Source of the DNA: Liolophura sinensis
Taxonomy: Eukaryota; Mollusca; Polyplacophora; Chitonida; Chitonidae
Length of the DNA stretch: 64,000 bases
Direction of reading: 5' to 3'
NCBI RefSeq assembly: GCF_032854445.1
Contig: NC_088295.1
Span: 83,682,644 to 83,746,643 of the forward strand
Within the stretch, counting starts at the first letter, position 1. The number at the start of each line of letters is the position of its first letter. Positions 10,701 through 24,800 of this stretch are shown here, one piece after another. A program made the position numbers and the translations under genes. The notes under the pieces were generated by a model. It did no database searches. It had not been told where the DNA came from and saw nothing but the letters and a program-made list of their open reading frames with translations.

Positions 10701-11593
10701 GGATTTTTGTCCAGATTTACCTACTGGTCCTAATTAAAAAGATTATAACCTGTTCAAACGGTACATACCGGGAGGTTAAGTACGAAGTTAAACCCCAAGC
10801 ATTTATTCATTCATTCATCCGTCTAACATCTGGCCATTAGCATGGAAAACCGTCCACTGCTTATCTTTACCTACATGACTCCGTTCTAATTACGAGTGTA
10901 TACTTTCTTCGTTTTTTGTTATTTTGAATCACGTTTGGGGAATTACATTTATTTCGATGCAATTATGGTTGCGGTCCATTTTGGTTGGCGATGTGTGTAC
11001 GAATGTTTCTTTCGACGTATATAGGTTCATGTATTTGATCACCGTGCATTGATACCACGATATGACGGTGTGTGGTCTACTGATGTCGGATTCATTTTGT
11101 ACAGACGTTAATTCTTGTACGGAATTAGATATATGAGCTAAATATGCACAGAACAATCAAAGCCCCAGATAACTTGAACCGTTAATGCGACAAATGATGG
11201 GCGGTATCGTAGGAAAGCAGACTTCTTGTAGGCGCTATACTTGTTGCACTTGTGGGTATATAAGGTAGTAGAGTTTTGAAGACTATGTGTCTTTTGACAC
11301 AATACACTTTTCCCGCTTTCAGGTATACCGGTCTTAGGCCTATATACTGCTTTGTACATATGCGGAACAACTATATTCAGGTGTATTTGAAAAAAAAACA
11401 CCAACATAGAAACTATCTGAGGTAGTTTCGAATTTCTTCCTCCATTTGGTGAATTCATTAAGGTATAATTTACTTATATATACATCGTAATGTTGTGAAG
11501 AATGGGGTATAGACCAGAGATTAACATAAACATATAAGATATGATATACACCTATAAGCCTACAGAACTCATGATGGCTCCCTCGCCCCTAGG

Positions 11594-11660
<67 letters not shown>

Positions 11661-12530
11661 TACAGGACATATGAATAACAACTACATTTTACACTTCGTT
11701 CCACCGCTCTGGATTTAAATGGGGATACTCATTTAGTGCAAATCTTAATCAAGATTCAAGAACTCACATATATAATATACATCATCGAAGATGTACATAT
11801 TCTCGCGCTTCTCGCTTTTTAACATGCAGAAACTGTGAACAGTACAGGCAGGCCCATGCTGACATCCGGACAGCGGAACAAACCACTCAACCGACAAACG
11901 GGAGTCTCTTTTCCATACACAGTGCATATACACCATACAGAGCAGAAGCCAGTCGTTGGAACACGTACGTAACCGATTATTTAGTTTAAACTTTAAAAAA
12001 TACCATAATTTTTTTCTCCTTGAGTATATGTTGACATGTACATCACGTGCATGTATTCATATATTTGATTAGCCTCCAGCGCCATATACTCAAGAATGTT
12101 TGGCTTATATACGGCTGCATGCAGTCGGGTTTATGCATGGATGGAATAAGTTGGCGTACATGCATGTATGTTTTATTTCAATGTTTTAAATCTTTTTCAT
12201 TGAAAAGGCTTTATATTGGCAATGCAAGTTGCCAACTCCCAAGGATTAAGTCAAGACCAGAGATCAAGAAAATCAAGAGAACACCCGAACTCCTGTGTGC
12301 ATGTCAATCATTTCACATATCATTTGCTTATGAAACTATTTCTGAATTCACTACATAGGTGATATCCTATCCAGTCGTTCGAAGCTTTGTACATAAATGG
12401 TGCAAAACCCAGAGAAAAAAAACAAAAAACGTGTGGTTACAAAACGTATGCACATATACATGTAAAATATGCACCACAGTAACCTGAATAATTGCCATTT
12501 ATGCTCTGCAGGACTGATCACTTTTTATTT
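10700..12530. other. No gene seen; upstream of C1q gene
   Basis: AT-rich sequence with short chance frames only. It contains a TA microsatellite and, at its right end, the probable 5' flank of the C1q gene. I see no convincing TATA box. Confidence 0.45.
11598..11656. repeat. (TA)n microsatellite
   Basis: An uninterrupted run of TA dinucleotides about 58 bp long, able to form a cruciform. Confidence 0.97.
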
Positions 12531-12565
12531 CAGATCAAATATTTCGAGTGGTGAAATTCTGCAGA

Positions 12566-13464
12566 ATGGGGTCTTACTTTCTCTTGCCTGCCGTGCTGGC
12601 ATTTTTAGCCTTGACGCCAATATGTTACCTGACAGCGTCTGCAACTACAGGTAATAGATTTGGGATAATCTTAGAATGAAAAACCTTGTCGACTTTGAAA
12701 TGGTGTGTAGCTTGAATCAACTGTCGTGCAACCCTTTGTGAAAAACCCCTTAAAATTAACGATTTAAATCACTTTAAAAATCTGAAAACTTCTTATTCTG
12801 GCTTGTCCACCTACAGCAACTCGTAAAATGTGGTGGTTAGCCTGACAGCGCAGGGCAATGAGACAGGAGTCTCTCACCTGGTCAATACGAGCTCAAGTTA
12901 AGCTCATGCTGGATTCCTCTCCTCTAATGCTAATGATCGTGGTTTTCCCCAGTCTCTGTCTAGTTTCCTGCCACCATATACGTGAGATATTCTTGAGTAA
13001 GGCGTAAAACACCAAACAAATTAATAAATAAATAAACTCTTAAAACGGATTAATCTGCTTGACTTTCAGTGGCCTTCTCCGTGGGCAAATCTTCCAATCA
13101 GGTAGTGCATGGCTTGGCCGTAATCACCTTTGATCGAGAGTTCGTCAATGAGGGCAATGCCTTTGATCTACTCACAAGCACTTTCACCTGTCCCCAAGAC
13201 GGTGTTTACGCTTTTCACTTGCACGGCTTGTCCGGAGGGACACACAGACGCTTCCTGGCGGGGATTTACCACAACAACGACTTGATGGTGACGGCTTACG
13301 CGAAGGTTCGAGAGTTCTGGTCGATGGGCGGGAACACAGTGCTGTTGTCGTTGCGTGTCGGGGACGCAGTTCAGGTGAAGTTTGTGTACGGTCAGAACGA
13401 ACTCTACGGCGACAACACCGAGCTCTACACAACCTTCTCTGGTTATCTTTTGTCATCATCTTGA
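12566..13464 (+). CDS. Secreted C1q-domain-containing protein
   Basis: There are two coding exons, 12566-12650 and 13070-13464, joined in phase 1 and giving about 159 residues. Residues 1-26 are a typical signal peptide (Met, short polar start, Leu/Ala-rich core, TASA end). The remainder is one C1q/TNF-like beta domain: it opens VAFSVG, has FTCPQDGVYAFHLHG in the middle and ends LYGDNTELYTTFSGYLL. Single-domain secreted C1q proteins are abundant in molluscs and act as pattern-recognition lectins; that role is inferred here. There is no collagen segment. An acceptor-like site at 12531-12533 suggests a further 5' UTR intron. AATAAA signals follow at about 13801 and 13824. A SINE sits in the only coding intron. 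Confidence 0.93.
12831..13036 (+). mobile_element. SINE family A copy inside the C1q intron
   Basis: It is collinear with the family: GAGACAGGAGTCTCTCACC, then CTCATGCTGG, GATCGTGGTTTTCCCC and GAGATATTCTTGAGTAAGGC, ending in an AATAAATAAATAA tail. It fills about half of the 419-bp intron and stops about 30 bp before the acceptor. Confidence 0.85.
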
Positions 13465-13800
13465 TAAATGACCACGAGAAGGAAAAACAACCAACCTGTC
13501 AATACAGGACAACTCCAATGGGACTAAAAGTTCAGCTATGAAAATGACAGGGAGTAATACATAAGATCAGAAATCTATTTCACGAATTAAAACTCCATAT
13601 CAGCTGAAAAGTGAGCAACACTTCCTGTCAATTACGGCATCATTGAAAATATATTCATACCCAAACGTTGTAGCACTTGAACCACTGGTGTTTTCTTACA
13701 AACCGAACTGGAAGACAAGCATAGAGAAATGCCAGACTGCTTCCTAACCTGCCAGCAGTCCACAACACAGTGTAGATTCTGTATTGTATTCTGTATGTTC

Positions 13801-13806
13801 AATAAA
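13801..13806 (+). terminator. Polyadenylation signal, C1q gene
   Basis: AATAAA lies 337 bp after the stop, with a second copy about 20 bp on and a T-rich stretch at 13868. Confidence 0.55.
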
Positions 13807-14274
13807 AACCATGCTTTTAGAAAATAAAAACGCTTGACAGCAATAGTGAAGTTAAGATTGCTTGTCCTTTTTTTTTTATTCCAGCAGATGTTGAAAATGT
13901 TAAAGCAGACAAACAATTGTTATCAGAACTACAGGAAATAAGTAATGATCTATACACAGAAGCCCCAGCTCTGCCCTCTAGTTAGTATTCAACCTTTTAT
14001 CTCATTTCATCAAAATGCGTATCCGTGGTTGGGATAAAGATGTTTTCATACTAAGGGACAAATGAGCTGCTTGGAACATCCTGTACATCTAGATACATAT
14101 TGTACAAATGCAGAAAACAAAGCGTCAATGTGGAATGTAGTTCTTCACACAGCCGGTCAGAATCACTAACTATTTAAACTATATAAAATGTAACGCAATG
14201 TCCTCAACAGCACACACAGTATACCATTATTATTTGTATATAATTGATATATACATTCAAATTATGTAAAAACT

Positions 14275-14280
14275 TTTATT
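14275..14280 (-). terminator. Polyadenylation signal, nucleosidase-like gene
   Basis: AATAAA on - lies about 880 bp after the stop at 15158. It is the first good signal in a region without other genes. The C1q and nucleosidase genes therefore converge with about 450 bp between their ends. Confidence 0.45.
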
Positions 14281-15157
14281 ATAAACTTCTCAAAAAATGC
14301 ACTATGGCCTCACAACATGAACATTGTACAGAACAAAACCTGAACATCTACAACAAAGTTGTAATAAAACTGAAACAGAACAATGTTCTCATAACCAATA
14401 GTTGAAGGCTTTGTTGGTGTTTTGGAATAGCTGTTATCACGTCTAACATATATATATATTCAAGATTACACGTTGCTGACAGAAGGCAAGCTGTGGTTGG
14501 ATGAGACAATGATCCTTAGCCATTCAGGGATTGTGTTACATCCATCAATGTCAGAAGGAACACAGTTATGGAAATGAAATTACATCTTAAAAAGTACACA
14601 TACAACTGTGATCATTTACAAGTCAATAAATCCACTCTATATAGCCTTACAAATAAATTCCAAATGAATCAATTTACAAATTCAAAGAAAACCACCTTGA
14701 AATGTGTACAAAATCATGGATAGCAGTACTATACATGTGCCTTGCAAGCTATAATCCTATTCCATTTTTAATATTTGCTTCAGGGTTGTGCAGGCAAAAA
14801 CTGCATAGATTAATCTCGTCGTATTAAATGTTAATCCTTTATATCTGGGCAAGAATTTTTTTTTGAAACAGATATTGATTAAGAATATACATTAAATAAT
14901 AACTGATTAATGAAAGATGTATAAGAAACTGCTGATTGTTGAGTGATACTGTAACCAAAACTTACTAACGTGAGAGCAGCTCTGCAAGTTTCTGGCACTT
15001 TTCCATTGTTTGCATTCATGAAGCTTGGACAAGAAGACTTTGTCTGACCCTCAGAGAGTTAGGGGTCAGGTATCATGTAATGGGAATGAGATAAGCCTGA
15101 TGAAAGATGAGATAATACACAGTGTTCACAGAGGCCCAGAGGCCCAGCCGCGGAGGC

Positions 15158-15897
15158 TCAGTAATCATCCATCTGAGGATTGGACAAGGCCTTTATCATT
15201 GTCTTGGTGTAGGCAGCAGCTGCCAGGGCTGCATACGGCTGCCATTCTTTGTGCTTGTCCCCATCTACATAGTCAGCAATCCCACGGACGATCATATAAC
15301 TGTCCTTCCTATTGCCCTCAATGGAGTCCAGTACTTGATCAAACGCTGTGTCGAACGCGCGTACGTCGTATCTGGCGGCAAAGTCCAATCTCAGACTGTG
15401 AGATTTGACCACAGGTCGGCCAGAGCCTATTGTACCAAAGTGAAAAGCGGGCACACCTGGTTTGTTGGGCATGACGCCATCTGGTGGCATTGGGTGCTGC
15501 ACCTCTATGATGTTCTGGTCACCTATGTCCATGTAGAGGCGGTCAGTGTTGGGTTCTGGCCGGCTGAAGCTCACTTGCTGACCGGCCAGGAGTTGCTCCC
15601 CTTCAGCCATGTACCTCTCCCAAGGGGCAAAGTCAGGGTTGTGGTAATTCATCTCCTGTAACCGAGAGGCCACCTGCTGGAGGATGGGGTCTCGGGGCGA
15701 CCACGACTTGTTGATGAAGTGAGGGTTACCTGCCTTATCCTGAGTGACCTTGTTGCAGAAGTAGTACAGTTTGTTATCCGGGTCCACCTTTGACAACACA
15801 ACATCGCCGAGACGCACATGCTTGTAATAGTCAGTGTAGTGGGGTACACCTCCAGCCACACCCACCAGGAACACATGCTCTACATTCTGGAATGTAC
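15158..15897 (-). CDS. Last exon of the nucleosidase-like gene (catalytic core)
   Basis: This 740-bp exon encodes residues 324-569, most of the nucleosidase fold. It is preceded by acceptor TTGTAG and ends in TGA. It contains the phosphate/purine loop GVAGGVP, strand end RLGDVVLS, FGTIGSG, and RGIADYVDG followed by WQPYAALAAAAY, the family's C-terminal helix. The ATG at 15874 is internal and not the true start, because upstream exons supply the N-terminal strands of the fold. Confidence 0.93.
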
Positions 15898-18800
15898 CTA
15901 CAAGAAGGCAGAACCTGTTATTGAAATGTTATCCTATAGCTTCCAGCATACATATATCTTAAAATGTACAGTGTAGCCTTGCTATGATGCAAAGCTGGAG
16001 TAAATGCCATCCTAAATAAAACTGTTGTTGAATAGTAATTACTGGAAACCTTTTCAACCTCTCAAGCACTTTTTCAGCGGAATTTATGCATACAATCATT
16101 ATAAAAAAAATAATATGTGTATATTTTGTGTCACTAAAGACCCAAGCTTCATAAAACTGTGCAAATCAGTTGACTACACTCAATTGTTTTCTCAAATTTC
16201 TTCAAAATATTGATTGGGAAAGTGTTCAAAAAGGTTGAAGGATTAGAGTATCATGTTTTTGAGGGAAAACAGATTACGCATACCAGCCCGAAAATGGAGG
16301 AAATCGTGACCTTTGAAAGGCCTCATGATTCTCTTGCACAAAAGGCATGCAAAGTTACTGGTCTGCATACAGTGTACACATACTTAAATATGGCGCTCGT
16401 TAGATACAGGAGCTGTGACACCTGCATTTTAGATTCAACTTCCTGCTCTGGGATTTCATAGCTTGCAATGTCCAATCTTCCAAGAGCCAAGTTACACATG
16501 ACACAGTCAGAGTTAAAAGTGATGAGTGAGAAATCCGTCCATGAATATTCATAAGGATGAAATCAAGCTGTTGATTAATCCACAAAGGTAAGACATTCTT
16601 CTGGAATCATTTTGAACTTAGGAAAAAACTTTGTGTCAGGTCACAACTAATTATACACGAATGAAATGTTATCAATGTCAATAACATGAAATACAGGCTT
16701 TTATTTACCAGTTTATCATGCTCCATTCTTATCTTTTTATGACCCAAAACAATTTTATTATTATGATATTGTGACCCCACCCCTCCACATTAGGCATGCT
16801 GTTGATCACAGTTGATCACTGTGGTCATTTAAATTCCATCACACCAGAATTTCCAAATGCTTATAGTACTGGATAGGATTGAGATAGGATTGAACTGATA
16901 CCTACCGTCAAGAGGGGATAATCCATGTAAAGGGAAGTAATCTATGTATTACAAATTGCAGCTATGAATCAGAAATATAAAGACTGAGAAGAAACTATCA
17001 TGCACTGCAACATTCCTGGTGAGTTTTCAGGAGAGACTGTTTTCGTTCAGTAGGACCCTCAAAAACCCTATGTGTGTTCCACCTAACAGATCGAGACTGA
17101 CACTTACCCAACAACCTGGTTGTGGTGTTACCAGTGGCAATCTGAGCTGCACGATGGAATCCTACGGCTGGCAGCTTCGTGGAAACAACTTTATGTTCTC
17201 CAATATAACCAATTGTGTACACGTTAGATTCACCTACAAGAGACAAAGATAAAACGTTTACTTAACTTTGAGATTATCATTAGGTGCACATTCTATTTCA
17301 TAACCAATACACAATGGTTCTGTCTCAAATCTGCTAAAATATTTGATTTATCTGATTGTTGTTTTAGGCTGTACTGAACACTTCATTTACAGTGTATTAT
17401 GATGAAAGCCACCATTATGGTGGGAGGAGACCAGGCCTTCCCACGAACGACTTCTTTGCTTGTTGTAAGGGAGATAACTATCATCAGCTTAAGAGCCCTG
17501 CCAATATTTATTCGATTGTTGTTTTTAATATGTCGTACACAAGAATATTTTACTCATACAACGGCAACCAGACTTATGGTGGGAGGAAACCTGGCAGAGC
17601 CTGGGGAAACCCATGAGCATCCCCAGGTTGCTGACAGACCTTCCCACATACGGCCGGACTTCCCTGCCAATAGAATTGCTAACAAACAGCACTGTAGTAC
17701 CCTAACAAGCAGGGTATTTTAACCTTTGTAGCATATTTTAAACAAGAGTTCCAGCATTTCCAGCTGCATTTTCTCTAGACTGACACAGTTATCAAGAAGT
17801 CCACTGGGCACAGTGAGGAGTGATTGTGTCACTTGAAAATTCTTGATCGCTGTTTCCATGGATTGACACCAGAATTCGATCACATCATCTTTCATGATAC
17901 ATCATCTTGTGAATCCTACTCCCATCAGAAGGGTATCGTAAAATTATTGGATTATTTCAGTGAAAACCGATGTTCTTTCAATTCTGTACTATGAATCATA
18001 AATAGCCCTAATAATGACAAAACGATTCCAAGCTGTTGTGAATGCTTTGATCTTGGTTTTATTAACTTTGTTGGGGCCTTTGAGCCAGCTTGGTGCAATG
18101 ACCCAAGAACCTCTCACCGATGAGGTAACTGTGAGTCCATCTTATGTTGGCATCCACTCTGGCTGTATGTGGGAAGGTCTTCAGCAGCCTGTGGATGGTC
18201 ATGGGTCACACATAGAAGAACCCAGTTCACACAGACAAAAACCCAGTTCACAGAGATGAGAACCCGGTTCACACGTAAGAATGTAAGAATCACATGTAAG
18301 TTCACACAAAAGTCTTACCCTCCATCTTGAATCGCATGTAGGAGGTTTTATTCTCCATCATGGCATCCACGGCTAACTTCTCATAGTACATGGCCGAGAT
18401 GATGGCCACTGTGGGCTGCTGATTGGCAGCAATTGTGGGCATCTGTTTAACCATTTGCACCTCTGAGGAGAAACACAAATGTTAGATACATATAAAGTAA
18501 GGTCAAGTAAAAGAACGCTTTTCTGGAAATCTCTACCTCACTTTTACTAAGTAACCCATCTGACAAATTATGTCAGTAAACATACAAATGTTGCTGCACT
18601 TCACCCTCATTACAACATTGTTACAACAACAGTCGTATTGTAAGGGGTGCATTTTTCAAAATAACTAGTTCACTCAAAACATTAATTTGTATGCATAATT
18701 TAAGCATAGTAATTATGATCAGGTCTGAATCTGAATAATCAATATGTTCAAATCCAGTTCAGTTCTTCATCTCTTAATCCAATTGACAGAAATGTAGTTG

Positions 18801-21800
18801 GCAGTTTTATCATTTGTTCAGACACTTGGCCTTGCTCTGGTGGCTACTCTGCAATTTAATTCCCACTAAAATTCTATAAACTTTTCTGGACTCCATGTTT
18901 TCTCAAAAGAATCTGTCATGCAAGGCACAGTCATTAACACTGTTACCTGTTTGCTCATCAAGTACGTGTCTGACGAAGCCGCCATTTTCCATTTCTTGAA
19001 CAAGCTGTGCATCCTGTAACTCTCGCAGTAGTTGATACACCAAGGCCTCTGGAGCGTTAATGATTCTGAAAACATGGTGAACAACAACTGAACAATCTGA
19101 CCACATTGCATACATGTTCTTCCTCCACTGAAATGGATCAATGTACAAAACATTCAATCTACACGAGCAATAAAAGCATCAGATTATTTGTAAATACTAG
19201 AATAGTATCTCCAATAACATGCTTATTTGGGAACAAAATTCCCTTATTCATTTGTCAGAAAATCTCCTTAAAATCGACCCTTGCTAATTGTGGAGAGAGA
19301 TGTTCTCCACATCACACAAGCTTCTGCCTAATGAGGTATAACAGAAAGTTAAAATCAAGGCTTGTCCACACTTTCTCTTCGAGGAGATTTGTTTTACTTG
19401 GGATAAAGATATCCATGTGTCTTTGTGCCAGGTTGTACACAAATCAAACAAATGGAACAAACAACTTGCAATCAAAGATTACAGAATGGCTACGTCACAC
19501 AGTTACAGTCATTTACCTTTAATATTAAATCCTTAATGAGATGTGCACTTTGAATTCTGTCTGTAACTCAACTGTGAACCCTCACTGATATACAAGTGTA
19601 TGAGGTTTGAATTCTATCGGTTTGTGGTTGACTTCAATATTTAAATCTTCACTGAGATGCATAATTCGATTTCTGTCATTTGGTTATTGTGAATTGCTTA
19701 CTTCTTTCTATCCTCACACATATGTAGTGTGAATTTTGTCAGTTATGGGTACTTAATTAAATCTTCAATTATACCTACCATTTGAATTCTGTCAGTGGGT
19801 CACAGTGACTTACATAATTAAATTCTAACTGAGATGATCAGTTTGAATTCTGTCAGTTGGTTAAGGTAACTAACCTAAGTATATCCTCACCAAGATGCAT
19901 CATTTCAATTCTGTCAGTTGGTTATGGTAATTAACCTAAGTATATCCTCACCAAGATGCATCATTTCAATTCTGTCAGTTGGTTAAGGTAACTAACCTAA
20001 GTATATCCTCACCAAGATGCATCATTTCAATTCTGTCAGTTGGTTATGGTAATTAACCTAAGTATATCCTCACCAAGATGCATCATTTCAATTCTGTCAG
20101 TTCAATATGGTCACTTACCTAAGTAAATCCTCACCAAGATGCATCATTTCAATTCTGTCAGTTGGTTATGGTAATTAACCTAAGTATATCCTCACCAAGA
20201 TGCATCATTTCAATTCTGTAAGTTCAATATGGTCACTTACCTAAGTAAATCCTCACAAAGATACATCATTTCAATTCTGTCAGTTGGTTATGGTAATTAA
20301 CCTAATTATATCCTCACCAAGATGCATCATTTCAATTCTGTCAGTTGGTTTTGGTAATTAACCTAAGTATATCCTCACCAAGATGCATCATTTCAATTCT
20401 GTCAGTTGGTTATGGTAATTAACCTAATTATATCCTCACCAAGATGCATCATTTCAATTCTGTCAGTTGGTTTTGGTAATTAACCTAAGTATATCCTCAC
20501 CAAGATGCATCATTTCAATTCTGTTAGTTGGTTATGGTAATTAACCTAAGTATATCCTCACAAAGATGCATCATTTCAATTCTGTCAGTTGGTTAAGGTA
20601 ACTAACCTAAGTATATCCTCACCAAGATGCATCATTTCAATTCTGTCAGTTCAATATGGTCACTTACCTAAGTAAATCCTCACCAAGATGCATCATTTCA
20701 ATTCTGTCAGTTGGTTATGGTAATTAACCTAAGTATATCCTCACCAAGATGCATCATTTCAATTCTGTAAGTTCAATATGGTCACTTACCTAAGTAAATC
20801 CTCACAAAGATGCATCATTTCAATTCTGTCAGTTGGTTATGGTAATTAACCTAATTATATCCTCACCAAGATGCATCATTTCAATTCTGTCAGTTGGTTA
20901 TGGTAATTAACCTAAGTATATCCTCACCAAGATGCATCATTTCAATTCTGTCAGTTGGTTAAGGTAACTAACCTAAGTATATCCTCACCAAGATGCATCA
21001 TTTCAATTCTGTCAGTTGGTTATGGTAATTAACCTAATTATATCCTCACCAAGATGCATCATTTCAATTCGGTCAATTGGTTATGGTAATTAACCTAAGT
21101 ATATCCTCACCAAGATGCATCATTTCAATTCTGTCAGTTGGTTTTGGTAATTAACCTAAGTAAATCCTCACCAAGATGCATCATTTCAATTCTGTCAGTT
21201 GGTTATGGTAATTAACCTAAGTATATCCTCACAAAGATGCATCATTTCAATTCTGTCAGTTGGTTAAGGTAACTAACCTAAGTAAATCCTCACAAAGAGG
21301 CATCATTTCAATTCTGTCAGTTGGTTATGGTAACTAACCTAATTATATCCTCACCAAGATGCATCATTTCAATTCTGTCAGTTGGTTAAGGTAACTAACC
21401 TAAGTATATCCTCACCAAGATGCATCATTTCAATTCTGTCAGTTGGTTATGGTAACTCACCTAAGTATATCCTCACCAAGATGCATCATTTCAATTCTGT
21501 CAGTTCAATATGGTCACTTACCTAATTATATCCTCAACGACCAGGATATTGGGATACGCAGATTCCAGAACCTGGAGGATCTTTTCACGAACAATTTCTT
21601 CCTGAGACCTTGTATCCTCTTTATTAAAGCCTGGGATGCAAAATAAACACAAGTCAGTAACCATTTGATACAAACAGAAAAACAAAGATCTCAAAGTATG
21701 AAAAAAAAATACCCCACAGGCAATGTATGTGTAAAATGTGTTCATACAATTTCACAGAAAAAAAAGTTAACTGTCCACAGCAGCACCGTAGGCATTGTAA

Positions 21801-24800
21801 AAATTTAATGTGCTTCACATAAGTTTACTTTAGTATAGGTTATTATATATCATCTTAAAATCTCTGTTCTAACATAATACTAGAAATAACAATACAAAGC
21901 AACAATCAAACCAAGTGGTTTGGCAGTGCGTGTGCATTAAAGAGAGGTATTGAGGATGTTCACTGTTATAAATCATTCCCCTATTCTACAACTCAGATAC
22001 AAATAAACACAAGTGAGTGACCACAGAATATAAAACTTAAAAACCATTCACCTCTGTCTGTTAATAGAATCGAAGGATGCAAGGAATAGTAAATTATGCT
22101 TTCTGCCAGAGTTTGAAAGTTTTGTCTACAAGTGTGGCATTAATTAATTCTTTACTGCAATCCATTACAATTACGTATGCTATTTTGAGAGCACACCTAA
22201 TGTATGATTGAATGAGTCAGGGAAAACAATCAACGACAGGGAAGAAAATATATCCAGTCAGGTTTATGTAAATAATGACTGACACTGTCTGATGGTTCAC
22301 AAACAGTCTGAAATTATTATTTGTGTTGACAGGGGAAATAACCAGAAGAAACTAACCCAAACAATTTCAAAAGAAATACATCCATTCCAAGTGGTGTTGT
22401 AGATAATAGGTGACACCAGGTTATCCTAGATACTAGGATAAACAGAGCATAATGGTGAGCAAACATGAGTGACCAGTGATAAGATGGAGTATGTAAGAGA
22501 ACCCAGTACTGGTAGTGCAGTGTGAACCTATTGGTGAGGAAGTGGGAAGGTGGGGGGGGGGGGGGGATGTAGAGAGATAAGGTAAACACTCATCCTGTTT
22601 CTGCTACTGACGGATAACTGTTTACAATGTGATTACTCAGCAGGAAATACATTTACAGTCAACTACAAGCCAAAGTGGCCATCATAACTTGACCTACATT
22701 TTCCTTTATGACATTTTAGGACTAGATGTACTGTACTAGACTGATGTACTTCAACCACTAAAGCACTTTTTTCAGTAGAATTTATGCATACAATTATTAT
22801 GAAAATCACAATAAAAATGATTAAAAAAGATACAAGCTTCATAAACCTGTTTCTCTATGTCCCATAGTTCTCTAAAAATGTTTCAAAATATTGGTTGCTA
22901 AAGTGAAAGTAAATGGCTGAAGAATTAGGGAATTCAAACACTTCCTAGACAAAATCTGCAACTACTACATGTACACGGTACTTGTTCAACCTTTTACTGA
23001 AAAGCTAAACTATACTGTGAAAGTGTACTATACCAATCATCTGTAATCTGCTAAAGAACAGTTTAATTTAACTGGTTTAACAGCTGTTTTCAGCAGGTAT
23101 TGTCCGGTACTAGACAGACCTCCTAGGATAAAATTGCCAGTAAATGAGTATGAAATTTAAGGTTTTCAGTGTCACCCTTCAGCTTACATAGATTATCAAA
23201 TTTAGCCCATATATGTGCATGTCCAAAATTGTGTTCCTAAAATCTACAATTTCTGTAAACCTGAATTTAACTATGACACATGCATACAGCAACAGTGTTC
23301 ATTCAGTACATATAAATCACAACTTTTCATGACAAATTTCTCATGCAAACAATATGTGCAAGGGTAAATATCAGAACATGTCAAGACAGGTGTGGTGTAT
23401 CACCTTGTACAGTCTCTGTTTCACCCACCTTTAACATGCCCAAGACAAGAAAATTTACTATGTAATCTATTGTTTTATTCAGAATGACCCACCTGAACCC
23501 TTTACTTGATTGCACTAAAAGGTAGGTAACAATTAAGTCAAACTATGAATTTTTAGGTACTAGCTATATTTATAAGTCTGCTATGTAAATTCCTCATTTG
23601 CATAAGTATGTACATGTATCATACCGACATGAATAACCTTTCCACTGCATGACAAATATTAAATTTACTCATAAATCAATGAGAAGCACAAACACAATAG
23701 AAACACCAATGAAACCCAGGGTAGTAAAACATGGGAAAACAAACAATGAAAAAGACCAAGAGATCAACCAAAAATCAGACATTTTTCACCACAATACATT
23801 GGTTCATGCAGCCCCAGAATGTGAGGGTGCCAAGGAGTGGGGGAAACGATGTGATCAACACACTGAAACATCAACCAATGCGCTCCTCACTTACCATAAT
23901 AATCCGCCTCTAACCCTTCAGAAGGCAGTAACAAACACAGGTTAGTGTTAAAATACTACAAGGTAATTGCTTACAGCATAAATCTTAACAAAGCTCCTCT
24001 GATAATCTCGCAATAAACACAAGCAACTGCAAATTTTAACGCAAAGAACACTTGAGCCATATTTATGAAATGAATGATAACTTTCTCGCTTCACTCAAGC
24101 CTTTAAAATTGTATTTTACCTGGCAACAAAGCTGTTCAACTTCAACTGGAGTTTATAGAACAATAGAAATCATGGCAGATGATATGTATCCAAGACATAA
24201 ATGTTTGGATAAACAAAAACAACAAAATTTCCCATAAACAAATTCTTTTCTTCCAGTATTTTTAACAAGAGTGATCCTGCCATTATTCCTTTAATTATAA
24301 ACTGAAACTGAACAGATCAGGTAATTAAAGCAACATCCAACATACCTAGTTCAATAACAATTTTGCCACCTAAAATTACAAGTTATGGTCTAAGTATATG
24401 AATTTCTGCTTTTTTAAGGAAAACACAACTAATGCTAAAAATATGACCTATAACACTTAGTCAAATAAGTAATGTGACTATAATATGTGATATTCAAGAT
24501 GCCAAAAGCAGTCTTTGCAATTGAATATCCCTGCACTACAGCATGGAGGGACACATTAGTTTAATATGCCTCTACGTTCTAGATGGCATTCCACTATTGC
24601 ATATAATTACCACAATGTAACTATAGCATCATGCATATATACTGGACTATATTCACACAGATTTGACCAATTGTGTTGTACATCAATGATGCTACCTGAG
24701 TTAAAAGCCATGTACCATACTGTAAACCAAAAATAATGTTGTATCCCACAAAATGATGACAAAGGAGAGAACTAAAGCTGTGGCTGTAAATGTCTGCACA

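Noticed and set aside
13184-13459. 91-codon Arg-rich frame on - inside the C1q exon
   Set aside because: An antisense shadow of a G/C-rich coding exon with a clear C1q reading on +.
15122-15661. 179-codon frame on + over the nucleosidase exon
   Set aside because: Antisense shadow; the - frame carries the family motifs and exact splice junctions.
15649-15876. ATG at 15874 or 15876 as the true start of a short nucleosidase gene
   Set aside because: The exon starts at 15897 with a good acceptor, and upstream exons encode the N-terminal strands of the fold in phase.
19510-21530. CRISPR-like regularly spaced repeats
   Set aside because: Contiguous 61-bp tandem units without unique spacers, in a eukaryotic intron.
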